NCBI RefSeq assembly: GCF_050624435.1
Contig: NC_134535.1
Span: 123,119,731 to 123,183,730, forward strand
Source: Tenrec ecaudatus
Taxonomy: Eukaryota > Chordata > Mammalia > Afrosoricida > Tenrecidae
Reading direction: 5' to 3'
Length of the DNA stretch: 64,000 nt
The stretch's first letter is position 1. Every line of letters starts with the position of its first letter. Shown in pieces: positions 10,136-21,268 of this stretch. The notes under the pieces are model-generated. The model saw nothing but the letters and a program-made list of their open reading frames with translations, did no database searches and was not told the origin of the DNA. The translations under genes and the position numbers were made by a program.

Positions 10136-13100
10136 GTGAGTAATAAATCTATACGTTTTTCTCATTTGCTTTCTCCTTTTTTTTCTCTCTTATATAACCT
10201 TTTATAAAAAGTCAATTAATATACCTTGGTGTGTATAAGGAGTATTGTAGCAATTAGCCATTGGGTTGCTAAACTCAAGGTCAGCAGTTCGAAACAACCC
10301 CTCTCTGAGTGAGGAAGACCACTTTCTACTCCCATAAAAAGTCTCAGAAACTCACAGGTACAGTTCTCCTCTTCCTGCCGCGGTCCAGTCGCAGCAGGTT
10401 TGGGTCCCCCACTAGGTGGGTAAGGCTTCGACGAGTGGGAGACAGAAATCATACAACTCAAAGTTTGTGGTGACTGTTCCAATTTTATTCATGCAAAGCT
10501 TCAACTTATATTTCCTTTTTCTTGGCTTAAAGCTTATAGCCTGAGATCATACATTAGGAAATTCTCAGGCCACAAGACCGTAACAAGTTACATCAATCAC
10601 ATCATGATTCTTGGTTAAAATTTAGTACATCTTGAAACTAAAACTTTCTGATACAAGGGTGATAGACATAAACCTTCTAACAATAACTAAGCACACCTCA
10701 CCCAACTAGGGTGCATTGTTCTAACTATGAAATCAATAAAGCATTAATACATTTCATTATCAAAAATTACTTGACAAGCTTTGGCTGTTCTTTCTGTTCC
10801 TTCTTGGGCTGTTCCTCTAGGGCTTTCATTTCTTGTTCTTACTTTTCCACTAAGTTCCCATAAATTAAACTCCCAAAAGTCTTTCTGTACCAAGGCATGA
10901 GTTGCCTCACAATAGGTAGCTTTGCTTCAGTGGACTTCAAACATCATGGAGGCCCTCTTCTTGCTAACCGTTCCATAAAACTTAAACTACTAAAAGGAAC
11001 TTGTACACCTTCTTTGTTAACTACTCTTATGCCATTTTCATTGTAAGCCCTCGTATAAGGTAAATCAGGGCCAGGAACTCTATTTCTCTTTGAGTTATTT
11101 CCTGGAGTGGGATGCCGTATTCTGCCCCTATGCGGTAACCAAGATAAGGAAAGGGAAAAACCGTGGGAAGAAGATGATGAACTTTTTTAGAATCTTGCAC
11201 AAAAGCGCTCCAAATAATTATGGCAAGGCCAATCAAACAAGTCCAAATACATATCGAGAGCGGGTTTGGGCAGCCAACTCCCACCGTCCAGCTTCTTTGA
11301 AGCCGGGCCAGGCGTCGTTTGACTCTGTCTTCGACATCACGCGGCAGGACTGGTCCCCTCATCTTTCCCTATAAGATCTCTATGAGTTGGCATTGACTAG
11401 ATATCAGTGGGTGTGGTTTGGATTTATATAAGGCATTAGGAAAAACAAAACATAATTAAAGCAAAGTCTCTCTATGATACTCTGCTATCACACTTACCAC
11501 TCCCTCTGATTTATATTGTCACAGACTGTTAGTCATTTTAAAAATATATATATATAAATAAAATTATGCAAGCCGCACGTTTCCTTTGTGTTTTGTTTTT
11601 GTGGTTGTGTAATACTTCTGTCATAACATGTACTAACCCTGTATTTAACCCTCTTTGCTGTAGAGGGGTTGAAGAGTAAATACTTCAGGCTTTGCTCGAC
11701 ATAGGGCCGCTGCTCCTATTCCTCCATTCTGTAAGACAATTGCTCCACTCTGTGTGGCTCGGGAAGGAAACTTGGTGCCCTAGTAAGCATGGGACTGCTA
11801 ACTGCAAGGTCGGAGGTACACGCCTACCTGCTGCTCTGAGGGAGAAAGAAAGGGCTACCTGCTCCCTTAGAAGATTTATAGCCTCAGAAACATGTTAGAG
11901 GCTCACGACGAGATGAAGTCAACTTGATAGCAATGAGGTTCTGATTGTAGCCAAACTCATTACAGCCAGAAAATATACATTAACAGGACTTTTAATAAAC
12001 TAGGAAATGGTTATTTATTTTATATAATTTCTACATGTCATAAAATGTGCTTTTATTTTTGGTTCCAATCAATTGAAAATATCAAAAGCATTTACAGCTC
12101 ATCGACTGCACACACACAGGAGCAGTGCGGACTTGGCCTTGGCTGTAGGTTTTGGCTGGAGGGGGTTGTGGACTTGGCCTTGGCTGTAGCTTTCGACTGG
12201 AGGGGGTTGCGGACTTGGCCTTGGCTGTAGGTTTCGGCTGGAGGGGGTTGCAGACTTGGCCTTGGCTGTAGGTTTCGGCTGGAGGGGGTTGCAGACTTGG
12301 CCTTGGCTGTAGGTTTCAGGTGGAGGGGGTTGCGGACTTGGCCTTGGCTGTAGGTATTGCCTGGAGGGGGTTGCGTACTTGGCCTTGACTATAGGTATTG
12401 GCTGGAGGGGGTTGTGGACTTGGCCTTGGCTATAGGTATTGGCTGGAGGGGGTTGCGGCCTTGGCCTTGGCTATAGGTATTGGCTGGAGGGGGTGTATGC
12501 TGTGTGAAGGGCATGGTTAATTAACTCTTCGACTTTTGCGGAACATCTTGATCATCTTATACCTTGCAAACAGTGCTGCTTTGAACATCCTTCTTATGTA
12601 TTTGAATAAATATTGTGCGCATAACATTTGGGGTGTACTTATGAGTAGAAGTTGAAAGTGTAAATTTTATGAGTGGGAATTGAAAGTGTAGATTATGTGA
12701 AGATCAGCTTTAGTAGCTATTGCCAAATTTTCCCCAAGTATTTAAAACTATGTAAGATAACATCAAAAGTATGAGAAGGCCAATTGCTCCATAATCTAGT
12801 CAAGTGTTTGTTACAAGTTCTACCCATTCTGCCATTTTTATGCATGGCAGAAGAACTTTATTGTGACTTTCATTGATATTTTCCCAGTGACCGATCTCAG
12901 AAGAGACCTTTTTCACTCACTGGTCATTGAGTAGTGCTGCTTGGTGACGGGAATGTTCAGACAGCTCATCCACATTGTTGTCATGTCTACTTCTAAATTG
13001 GATTAATAAGACTTCATTGGATTCGATCATAGTTGGAGCAGTGCATGGGGGGCACACACAATGGCGGATTCCAGGACTGGCTGAAAGGTTGGCAGTTGAC

Positions 13101-16100
13101 GCTCCCTCAGAAGTGTTGCAGGACACAGCCCGGGTGACAGTCTGGAACACCCCCTGGGCCACTTCGCCTCAGCTTGCACCGCGTGGCCACCAGTCAGATC
13201 GCCTTGTCAGCAACTAACTGCAACCCAGTCTCATGAAATTTAGAGCTTTTCAAATAGACTTTCCCCGCTGAAGATGGGCTCCTGATCCTCTGAATGTGAG
13301 CTACATACTTAATTGTAACATATTGTACATTTTCATCTGTCTTGATGGTGACCACTTCCTGCTTCCTGTTTAAGAGATTTACCACACAGGAAAACCATGA
13401 TGGTGTTCCCCTAGAGTGTCCAGCTTACTCTCTCACATGCTCTATCTCACATTTAGAACAATAATCCATGTGGAATTTATTTATGTTCATGATTGCTGCA
13501 AGCTAGTATGCTTTTTTCATATTAAAATCTGCATTTGACTTGGAACAATTTATTATTAAGAGCCCATTTTTCTTCCTTATATGCAGTTGGTTGGTTGTTA
13601 TAAATCGTTGTTGCCACAGTCCTATTGGAAGAAAGTTGGTTCCCTACTTTCTTACAATAGTAACTTCACAATACGTCGTGATTCCTGGCATTTTCAGTCT
13701 CTGTGCTTTTTCTTGGCTTATCTTGGCCCTTTAAATTGCCCTGTAAATTTCATTATCTACTTTTTGTTGAGATTGTATTAAATCTATAGTCAGTTTTGAA
13801 AAAATTGTCTTAAGATTATCAAATCATCCATTTGAGATATTTTGTTTGGTCTGTGATTTCACCCATCAGTCTTTAATAGCTTTCAGAATAGTGCTTAAAA
13901 CATATTTGAAAAGGTTTGTTCTTGAATATTAGATGCTTCATAATACAGTAGCAAATGGCCTCTACTTATTAACTTTATTTGCTATGTGCTATTTATATAA
14001 AACATAGTTTAATAGATGTGCATATGCCTTTTGCATAGTGCATGTTTATATATACATGTATACATATATATACTTCTTGCATGAATTTTGTATTTGTTAA
14101 TTATAAATAAATTAATTACCTCATTTATTTGGGATGTTGAATGAAAATATGGTAATCAGATGTGTGCAAATAATTTACAACTATTATACATTTAATTTTT
14201 TTAAATTGTTCTATGGGGTTGAGTAGAAGTAGTGATAGATCACTTTCCATCTTTGTACCATTCCCATGCCCAATGAGAGCATTTTACATATTAAGACAGT
14301 TATTTATCAGTGCCATAAACTAAGCTAAAGAAATTTCTGTTAATTCCCTCATGATTTGCATAACTTATTCTGATTGTTAACAAAAGCTTTATATGAACTA
14401 ATTAAGATAGTTACTTAACTTGTCTTCATCATGTTAATATGATGAGCTACTGAACAGAGATTTGAAATACCAATTGATAAACCAAACTTTCATTTATGGA
14501 ATTAACTTCATTTGATTATAATGTATTAATCTTTTAATATCCCTTAATATAATTATATACTCTTTTAAGATGTATACATATATGTCAATGGGAGATTAAC
14601 CTCTAGTTTCCTTTGCTTGTAAGATTTCTGTTGGATATTGGTATCAAGATTATGCTAGAAAGTTAGAAAGTTAGAAAGTTTTCTCTTGTTTGCTAATTTC
14701 TGAAAAAGTTCGCATAATATTTGTGTTATGCCATTTCATTCTCAAATGATTAGACATATTCACTAGTAAAGCCAGCTAGATTGGAAGATTTCTTTGTGGG
14801 GAGTATTTTAATAAAATACTCAATACAGTATTATTCAGATTTATCGCTTTAGTTTTCTCAGTTCTAAGTTGGATTTTCATAAGAATTGGTTCTCATTTTC
14901 TTCCTTCATGTTTTTAATATTTGTCTTAACCCATGTCTTTTCCGTCCCTCCCACCCCTCGCCTTCATCAGCAGTCTTCCTACTGGCCTATCTTATTTTAG
15001 ATTATTCCAAAAAAGTTACCTTTTGACTTTGTATGTTTAAAAATATATCAATATTTTATTTAGTGGGCCTACTATGCTATTGTTCTTGTCTTTCTACTTT
15101 CTTTGGCTTTCATTCAACACTCATTTACTAACTTTTTGACGTGAATACTTGTTTTATTTTATCTTTATAGGCCTTAAAATACATTTGCTTCAATAAATAT
15201 TTACATTTGTTTCATAAATATGTTTTACCCTCAGAGTTGAACGGCAAGTGTCCTCAACATGTTTGCCCAGACGACTGGATTGGTTTCCGAGACCGATGCT
15301 ACTATTTCTCTAAAGAACATGAAGGGTCTTTTGATTCAAGTAGTCACAACTGCTCTTCTCTACACTCTAACCTGACTACAATTGACACCGTGGAAGAAAT
15401 GGTAATGAACAGCCTTTCCTTTATGAACTATGTTTACTTGGTACATACCCAATAGCACTGGAACTATTGGAGTGTCTAAAATATGTATACAATATTGTGT
15501 AGAACATGCAAGTTCAGAATATGTCAAATAGAGAGTTTAGGGGTGGCATGAAGGGGCAGAGTGAGTTAAATGAAGTGGTAGTTATGATACCACAATAGCT
15601 AAGCTCATTGTCCCTGAGTCAATTTCAACTCTTAGTGACCCTGCAGCACAGAGAAGCAGGTTTTCCAGACAGGGCATTTTTACAAGAAAGCCTCATCTTT
15701 CTCCTGAGGAACAAGCAGTTGATGGGTTTCAATGGCTGACTTTGTGCTGAGCGGGGTCAGTCTTTGAAATGATGCAAACCAGCCTACGCCGGTTTGCAAA
15801 TCATCAGTGCAAGGAAACTCAACTATTTAGAATTACCAAAAGCTGTGGAAGCTGAGCTAGATGCGAAAACCTAGATTCAGAATAGACCCAGAAAAGAAAA
15901 AGCCATCAGCAGGCTCAATTTAATCATCAGCAGTTTTGTCTTCATAATTTTCACCGAGGAATTCTGACTTACTTTTGGATGTAACTATTCTGAGAAATAT
16001 TTTGATCATCATTGTTCCGCCTGAGGCAAAATAGGAGTGAAAACTGAGTGCAAGTAAATATATGTGTGATACAAAAGGCCAAAGCTATATTTAAAAAATT

Positions 16101-19100
16101 ATATGTATGAATCTTTTTAGGAAAGATTCATAAAAATAGTCAAGAATTAGACTTATCATAAGAATTAGACTTATCATTATGCTAATTAACTTTAAATTTA
16201 AGAGAAATCATTTAGCTTATCAGGTAAAAATAGTTTGGATCAGCAAAAAGACTTTATGCATATAGTATCCTGATATATTTAAAAGCTCACAGAAGACTAT
16301 AAGTATGGTAAATTTACATGGCAAAATAAAATTAGGCATAATTGTGAATTTACGGTAAAATTAATGTATAGAGGAATCATTAATGGGGTTTCCTTTAAAT
16401 TGTTTACTTAAAATTTGATACATGCATCTTTATAAAATTAAAAAATATGAAGTACTATTTTCCTAATATAAACATCTACAACTTGTTTCATAAAGTATTT
16501 TCAATTTTCATTTCCATTTACTTAGAATTTTTGCATTTTTAATAAGGGACTTTTGTTGTGAGGTAACTATCAGTAGGTTCCAACTCACAGCAACCTTTTA
16601 TCCACAGAATGAAATACTGCCTGATCCTGTGACCTCCCCACAATTGCTACAGTTGGCCCCATTATTTCAGCGTCTGTGTCAATCCCTCTTATCAAGGTTT
16701 TTGTTTTTGTTTTTTCACTGCCCCTCTTCTCTATCAACAGTGATTCTCTTTTTTCAGGAACTGGTCTCTCCTGATAACATGTCCAAAGCACTTGAGACAA
16801 AGTCACCTTGCTCACTTCTAAGAAGCCAGGTGTATATTATTACTATCATTATTGAGTAAATAGTGCATAATATTTTTTCATTGGATAGTATATAAGAAAC
16901 ACACTTTCTAATTCTCTGTCACCAAGACTACTAATTCTGAGTCTCATCAGAATTTCCCAAGTATGCAATAGCATTCTGGTGACTTGTGATACATATTGTC
17001 CAATCTTTATCCCCACTATAAATAGCTCTTTCCTAAATCTAGCATATGGATTATTTGCTTCTCCCTCGCTCTCTGGATTCATTACAGAATTTTCTATTCT
17101 TTCCTTCCATATTTACCTTTCAGATCACACCTTTCATTTCAAAACTTCATAGGATGTGCTCCACTCACTCTCACCTGATGATCTATCAGAATATTCCCTC
17201 ACTTTATGGTTACATAACCGTCTTCACTAGATATGAAGTCCTTTGGGCCCAAGAATAAAATTTTACTAATATTAAGCATTTAAAAAATCAAAGCTTAATC
17301 CAGGATTGGAATAAGATTTTTTTTCCATATAAATTTGTGGAGAAATGCTATGTTAAAATGTCAAAGCTATTAAGGTCATTGTTATTATATAGGATCAAGC
17401 CATGTAATGTGTTATAGTATTCTTAGAGAGGGGGTGCACAGAAAGACAGAAATGCAAAACTGTGTTAAGATCTTTATTAAAATATAGAATCTTGCAAAGG
17501 AAGCATGTGATAGATAGTAAGTTCTCTCCGAATATTTGAGGCTGTTGTCTTAGTCAAAACTCAGTGTGTGTTTCTTGGGATTAGATTTTTAGTTTGGGCA
17601 ATTTGTGCAGTCATGCAGTTCATACATGCTCTTTTCTGAGTCCTATGTAAGGGGGGTACATATGCAACATTGGGCCTAGACGGGGTCTGACTAGTCAAAG
17701 TGGAGTTTGTAGCAAGAACATCTGGGATGCTTAGCAGAGCAAGTTGGACATTTTTACAGCTCCTTTCTTTGGGTTTTGAATCCGAGGTTAACGCTGGAGC
17801 CACCATTTTAGGTCACCTACTAGTCCCAGTGTCCTCGCTGAGCATGGTCTTTCAGTGAAGCATGGACTTTATAGGTTTCCTGAGGCACTTTACAATGTCA
17901 CATTGTCTGGGATACACCCCCCACCAAGGCAGTGTTTTTGCAGCCAGTGATTTCTCCGTAGCTAATTTAATTTTACACCCATTATTTTCAGCCTCTGGCT
18001 TCTACATACTATCTCCAACAAAATAAGTCATGCGGCTGAATACTTTCTGATGCTCTATGAATGTCCGAAATTACTAGTCTGTGATAATCCTTAAACTTTA
18101 AACCTTAAAGCAAAAATATTCCCTATGGTCTTCTTTAAGGAATGGTTTACATTAGTTAAAAATATATGTCTGCTTTGAGCATTATGTTCTTCTTAAAAAT
18201 TATCTATACGAGACCAAATTGCCAATGGAAATTCAAAAGGTGAAGACCAACATATGATGGGAAGTTTAAAGGTCAATGGTTTTTAGTTAAGGTGGGAGAA
18301 TAATTCAGGGTCAGGGGTGGGAAATAGCAAGACCGATGGCAGAACTTGAAGATCATAATTCATGACACTCAATTGCACATGTGTAAAATGTTGAAATGAT
18401 GTTTCTTTAACTGCTCACATTTTGCCAAAAACACTTTTCTAAGGCAACAGCATTATAATAAATCATGGATGATTAGAAATGCGTCACAATAGCTCAACCA
18501 CAATCCAGACTTCCTAGAAATCCCTCAGAACCTGGGTGGAATATATTTCCAAATTGAATATTAATCAGGTTAGACCCAGAAAACACTTTAAGAAAAATTT
18601 GTCCCACATATTGTGGCATAATAGGATATGAGTTGGGGGCAAAATGAGGCTTTCTGCTCCTGAGAAATGTACAGCCTCAGAAACCCACTCTGTCCTACAG
18701 GGTTATTAAGTCATAATTGACTTGATAGCACGGAGCTTGATTTCTTGGTTTGGGTTGCATGAGAAAAGTCAGGGTAGAAAGAAAAAGATAACGTGGAAGA
18801 TCACACATGTCTCTTCCAGTGAAGCGAGTGTTGAGCCTTTGTCACTGTCCTCAGAAACTGAGAACAAGAGGAATGGCAGTGGGTTGAAGGAAAATGACCA
18901 ACTTTCTTTTCTCCCTCAAGGCATTTTTAAAACACTTCAAATGCAACTATGATCACTGGATTGGAATGACACTGACAAAAAATCACACGGGAAAATGGGT
19001 TAATGGGACCCCGTTTGACAATTGGTGAGTACCTTTCTCTGAAAAATTCACGTAATGCAATCTGCTTCAGGGCTTGTGAATTAGAGAAACTGCTCTAGAG

Positions 19101-20696
19101 TTGAGTATCAGTGTGCATGAGGGAAAGAGGGGCTTGGGGAACATTGTGCCATTTTTGGGATCACTCCTATGAGTCAACCCAAACCCCTCCAAAAATAAGC
19201 CTTGTTGAGTTGTCTCCATTGAGTTGATTCTGCTAAATTGATTCTGTTCCTATAAAACACAGTAGAACTGCCCTTAGGCTATAGTCTGTGTGGAAGAAGA
19301 CTGCCAAAGATTTCTCCAATGGAGTAGCTGATAGGTTTGAAATGCCAGCCTTTGAGCACTTTAACTACAAGGGCCTTTAAATCAACCAGACTAGTTAAAA
19401 TGTAGATATGAAGGGAAAGACATCTTAACTGTTGATTTAGAAAATAAAAACCGATTCAGTTTGGAGCTGATACCAAGGGCTCAAGCAGAAAGCAAATGTT
19501 TTGAGAAGGATGATGGCAACAAATGTACAAATGTGCTTGACACAATGGATGGATGGATGGAATTTCAGGAGTCCTCAAACTTTTTAAACAGGAGGCCAGT
19601 TCATTGTCCCTCAGACCCGTTGTGGGGCCAGACTATAGCTCAAAAAACCTGAACAAATTCCTATGCACACTGCTCATATCTTATTTAGAAGTAAAAAACA
19701 AGTGGGGCAAAAACACCCGGCGGGCCAGATAAATATCCTTGGTGGGCTGCATTTGGCCCACGGGCCATACTTTGAGGACCCCTATAACTGTGGATTGTGA
19801 TAAGAGTTGTATGAGCCCCAGTAAAATGATTTTTAAAAAGAAAGATTCATATACACAGCTCAACATAACAGTCCATTTTTGCCTCATTTCTGGTTTCCCT
19901 ATTCTATATACATTATTCATTGGCTATGTTACCTGTTTTTTTGATGTCTTTTTACAGTTCAAGACCAATTTGATGTTCATTTACACTTCATTTTATTTGT
20001 AGTGAAAGTTAAATTTGGTTTGAGTTTTATTATACAGAAGCCTGGCTATCAAGACTTCAGTGTCATGCAAACATAACTACAGTGAAACTGTCCCCATCAT
20101 GATCCCAGACATTGACTCTGCATTGGAGTTTCTCAGCAGGAACACTAGTGACATTTTTGGACTCAAATTCTTTGCGTGGGGAGGAGGTTTTCCTGTATCC
20201 AGGCAGCATCTCTGACCTCCATACAGTTGAAGACTTAGCACCCAGCAATTTGCACTTGATCTCTGCCAAAAGGCTGAGAAGCGATATCACCCCCTCATTT
20301 GATAAAACTGTCTCCAGATATTGCCAAGTTTTGTAGAGCGAAAAGGAACAATACCTGCCATGGCTGAGAAGGATTGGCTTTTATTCACCCCACTGCTCAA
20401 TGCAGTTAACTTCATGTCCGTGTAGCAAATCAGTCTTAGAAGAAAGATCTTTGGGACCCTAGCACGGGAGGACAGTGTTCAAGGACACCTTACCAGAATT
20501 CTGCACAGCTACGTCTTGATTTTGAAAGTGCAGCTGGAGCTGTGAGAAGTGATCTCATGTTTAATCCTTTTATTACAGGTTTTTTGTGAGAGGAAGTGAA
20601 GGATGTGCCTACCTCAATGAAGTTGGTGTGGCAGCGGCTAGATGCTCCTCAGAAAGGAAATGGATTTGCAAAAAAAAAATGGACCATTTAAGTTGA
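10052..20696 (+). CDS. CLEC2B: CLEC2B (AICL)-like C-type lectin-like gene, 5' exon missing
   Basis: The gene encodes a type II membrane protein of the CLEC2 family. In humans CLEC2B/AICL is expressed on myeloid cells and is the ligand of NKp80 (KLRF1). Four exons were read: 10052-10135, 15235-15401, 18921-19024 and 20579-20696. Each has consensus AG and GT borders, and the phases are compatible (1, 0, 2). Together they give 156 residues: one membrane segment, a very short stalk, and a complete lectin-like domain. The domain has all six canonical cysteines plus the extra cysteine in the FKCNYDHWIG segment that AICL also has. Sequons are present at NCS, NLT, NHT and NGT. The pattern of CPDDWIGF, CYYFSKE, DHWIG, EGCAYL and RKWICKK fits CLEC2B better than CLEC2D or CLEC2A, and so does the KLRF1 neighbour. 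The exon with the initiator Met was not located, so the gene is incomplete as read. Confidence 0.85.
10232..10375 (+). repeat. AfroSINE, 5' half (target of the LTR)
   Basis: SINE head and body (gctaaactcaaggtcagcag, ctactcccataaaaagtctc). The 3' half resumes at 11362 as 'tctttccctataagatctct', 'atgagttggcattgactag'. The LTR splits one SINE. Confidence 0.75.
10376..11361 (-). mobile_element. Solo betaretrovirus-like LTR
   Basis: 986 bases bounded by TG and CA. The flanks tcttcc (10370-10375) and tctttc (11362-11367) form a six-base target duplication with one mismatch. It sits inside an AfroSINE. On the minus strand, a U3-like part with a long ORF is followed by an AATAAA (about 10489-10484) and an R-U5-like end. 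No gag, pol or env flanks it, so it is a solo LTR left by recombination. The six-base duplication and a coding U3 suggest a betaretrovirus of the MMTV type. Confidence 0.75.
11027..11362 (-). pseudogene. Broken sag-like (superantigen-like) ORF in the LTR
   Basis: In MMTV, the 3' LTR U3 encodes Sag, a type II membrane protein whose start codon straddles the LTR border. Here a 111-codon minus-strand frame starts with an ATG whose A is the flanking base 11362 and whose TG are the first two LTR bases. The frame has a basic N-terminus followed by a hydrophobic segment (about residues 36-55), as expected of a type II protein. It stops at 11027. A stretch in another frame, about 11065-10950, resembles the more distal part of Sag before a further stop. 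The gene is therefore frameshifted and interrupted. The family call rests on remembered pattern, not alignment. Confidence 0.5.
11362..11440 (+). repeat. AfroSINE, 3' half
   Basis: Continuation of the SINE split by the LTR (ataagatctctatgagttgg). Confidence 0.7.
11740..11945 (+). repeat. AfroSINE
   Basis: Clear tRNA-like head (gactgctaactgcaaggtcg), the 'gagggagaaagaaagggcta' block and the 'agaagtcaacttgatagcaatg'-like end. Confidence 0.75.
12129..12495 (+). repeat. 41-bp minisatellite, about nine units
   Basis: Tandem units begin 'ggacttggccttggctgtag' and close with 'ctggagggggttg'. The spacing between the first two units is 41 bases. Units differ by scattered substitutions, with later units carrying 'tataggtattggctg'. 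Since 41 is not a multiple of three, the open frames across it are accidental. Confidence 0.95.
12500..15234. other. Intron sequence, largely unassigned
   Basis: Intron of the CLEC2B-like gene. A less AT-rich block at about 12900-13400 has overlapping short frames but matches nothing I know. The rest is AT-rich, with triplicated 'gaaagtta' near 14660. Confidence 0.5.
15235..15401 (+). CDS. CLEC2B: CLEC2B-like lectin-domain exon 1
   Basis: 167 bases between ttttaccctcag and gtaatg. The exon encodes CPDDWIGF, CYYFSKE and a NCSSLHS segment, ending at VEEM in phase 0. Three canonical cysteines and two sequons are present. The usual tryptophan after the acidic loop (GDW in AICL) is Phe here. Confidence 0.9.
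15595..15830 (-). repeat. AfroSINE, minus strand
   Basis: Matches 'cattgtccctgagtcaattt' and 'gtgaccctgcagcacagaga', typical of the SINE read backwards, then a decayed head. Confidence 0.6.
15830..16580. other. Intron, nothing recognised
   Basis: AT-rich intron DNA. An 18-base unit (aagaattagacttatcat) is duplicated in tandem near 16143-16178. Confidence 0.5.
16585..16830 (-). mobile_element. RTE LINE 3'-end fragment
   Basis: Read on the + strand it shows 'cctgataacatgtccaaagc' and 'cttgagacaaagtca', the same landmarks as at about 31980, 35090 and 58970. Decayed. Confidence 0.55.
16830..18049. other. Intron, unassigned
   Basis: Around 17540-17940 lies a block of somewhat higher GC that could be an old LTR, but no borders are visible. 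The rest is AT-rich. Confidence 0.4.
18050..18430. repeat. Unnamed repeat family Z, copy 1
   Basis: Shares 'aaagcaaaaatattccc', a 'tctgctttgagcattatgtt' block and further blocks in order with 50690-51000. This establishes a dispersed family of unknown name. Confidence 0.5.
18600..18750 (+). repeat. AfroSINE, partial
   Basis: The block 'gaggctttctgctcctgaga', 'cagcctcagaaacccactct' and the end 'ttgacttgatagcacgg' match the SINE body. Confidence 0.6.
18921..19024 (+). CDS. CLEC2B: CLEC2B-like lectin-domain exon 2
   Basis: 104 bases between ctccctcaag and gtgagt. The exon encodes AFLKHFKCNYDHWIG followed by GKWVNGTPFDN, the WIGL-type core of the fold. It ends in phase 2, splitting the last Trp codon. 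Confidence 0.9.
19195..19380 (-). repeat. AfroSINE, minus strand
   Basis: Contains 'ccattgagttgattctgcta', 'acagtagaactgcccttagg' and a decayed tRNA-like head. Confidence 0.65.
19460..19835 (+). mobile_element. L1 3' end carrying a nested hAT MITE
   Basis: The L1 tail begins 'gagctgataccaagggctca', is interrupted from 19566 to about 19784, and resumes 'tggattgtgataagagttgt', 'atgagccccagtaaaatg'. Confidence 0.75.
19566..19784. mobile_element. hAT-type MITE nested in L1
   Basis: Terminal inverted repeats begin caggagtcctcaaac on one side and aggggtcctcaaag on the reverse complement of the other. The interior 'ggcccacgggcca' pattern is typical of several mammalian hAT MITEs. It has no transposase. 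The eight-base target duplication is not clear. Confidence 0.7.
20579..20696 (+). CDS. CLEC2B: CLEC2B-like lectin-domain exon 3 and stop
   Basis: The acceptor is tattacag. The exon encodes VRGSEGCAYLNE, AAARCSSERKWICKKK and a short tail ending in TGA at 20694-20696. The last three domain cysteines are present. The eight Lys-rich bases after WIC lie in a run of nine A's, so a one-base indel there would be easy to miss. Confidence 0.9.
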
Positions 20697-20905
20697 CGTC
20701 TCTACTACTTAGAGCAATAGATTCAAGATATTTGTTGTAACATCATTTACTTTAGCAAAACCCCCAAACAAATGCTCATTTGCAAAGGGGTGCAAAATAT
20801 ATGAATCTACACTATTATGCAACTCTGAAAATGCTGAGATTTTCATATGATTCAAAGAGCGAAACAGAAATAATGAAACAGAAAAGCAGGCATTGTTTGA
20901 TCAGA

Positions 20906-20921
20906 TTTATTAAAAAATAAA
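20906..20921. promoter_or_regulatory. Back-to-back poly(A) signals of the two lectin genes
   Basis: The sequence TTTATTAAAAAATAAA holds AATAAA for the minus strand (20911-20906) and for the plus strand (20916-20921). These lie 220 bases after the CLEC2B-like stop and 240 bases after the KLRF1 stop. Use in vivo is inferred. Confidence 0.6.
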
Positions 20922-21150
20922 CAATGAATGAAAATTATGGTTGTGAAAGCAAGGCGTCACATTTGATTATACCCATATGATCACATAAAAGATCTGGAAA
21001 GATGGATATTGGATTATTAGTTACTCAAAGACCAACGTAGACGACAAAAAGAAGAGATTTTCATATACAACTGCATTTTAAAGTCTTGCTTCAGAAATAT
21101 TAATATTTGGAATGTATCAATCAAATATACTGCTTATTCCAGTATCATTT

Positions 21151-21268
21151 TTAAAAATCCTGATACTGGCAAACCCATTTGAAAAAACTGCTGCAGGTTT
21201 CAGAGTGAAGCTTGTGTTTTTTGATGGCACCACAGCTGTTTTCTTTAGCTGGACCCTTAATGGAAAAT
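21151..21268 (-). CDS. KLRF1: KLRF1 exon 6, lectin domain part 3 and stop
   Basis: The acceptor is cttcaatag. Encodes FSIKGPAKENSCGAIK, SETCSS and FKWVCQYQDF, then TAA at 21153-21151. It is separated from exon 5 by a 7.26-kb intron filled with RTE, L1 and SPIN insertions. The tail is three residues longer than human. Confidence 0.92.

Noticed and set aside
10232-10375. tRNA gene
   Set aside because: The tRNA-like heads here and elsewhere belong to AfroSINEs and have decayed arms.
12045-12230. Open frame entering the minisatellite
   Set aside because: The 41-base unit shifts frame at each repeat. There is no conserved protein repeat.
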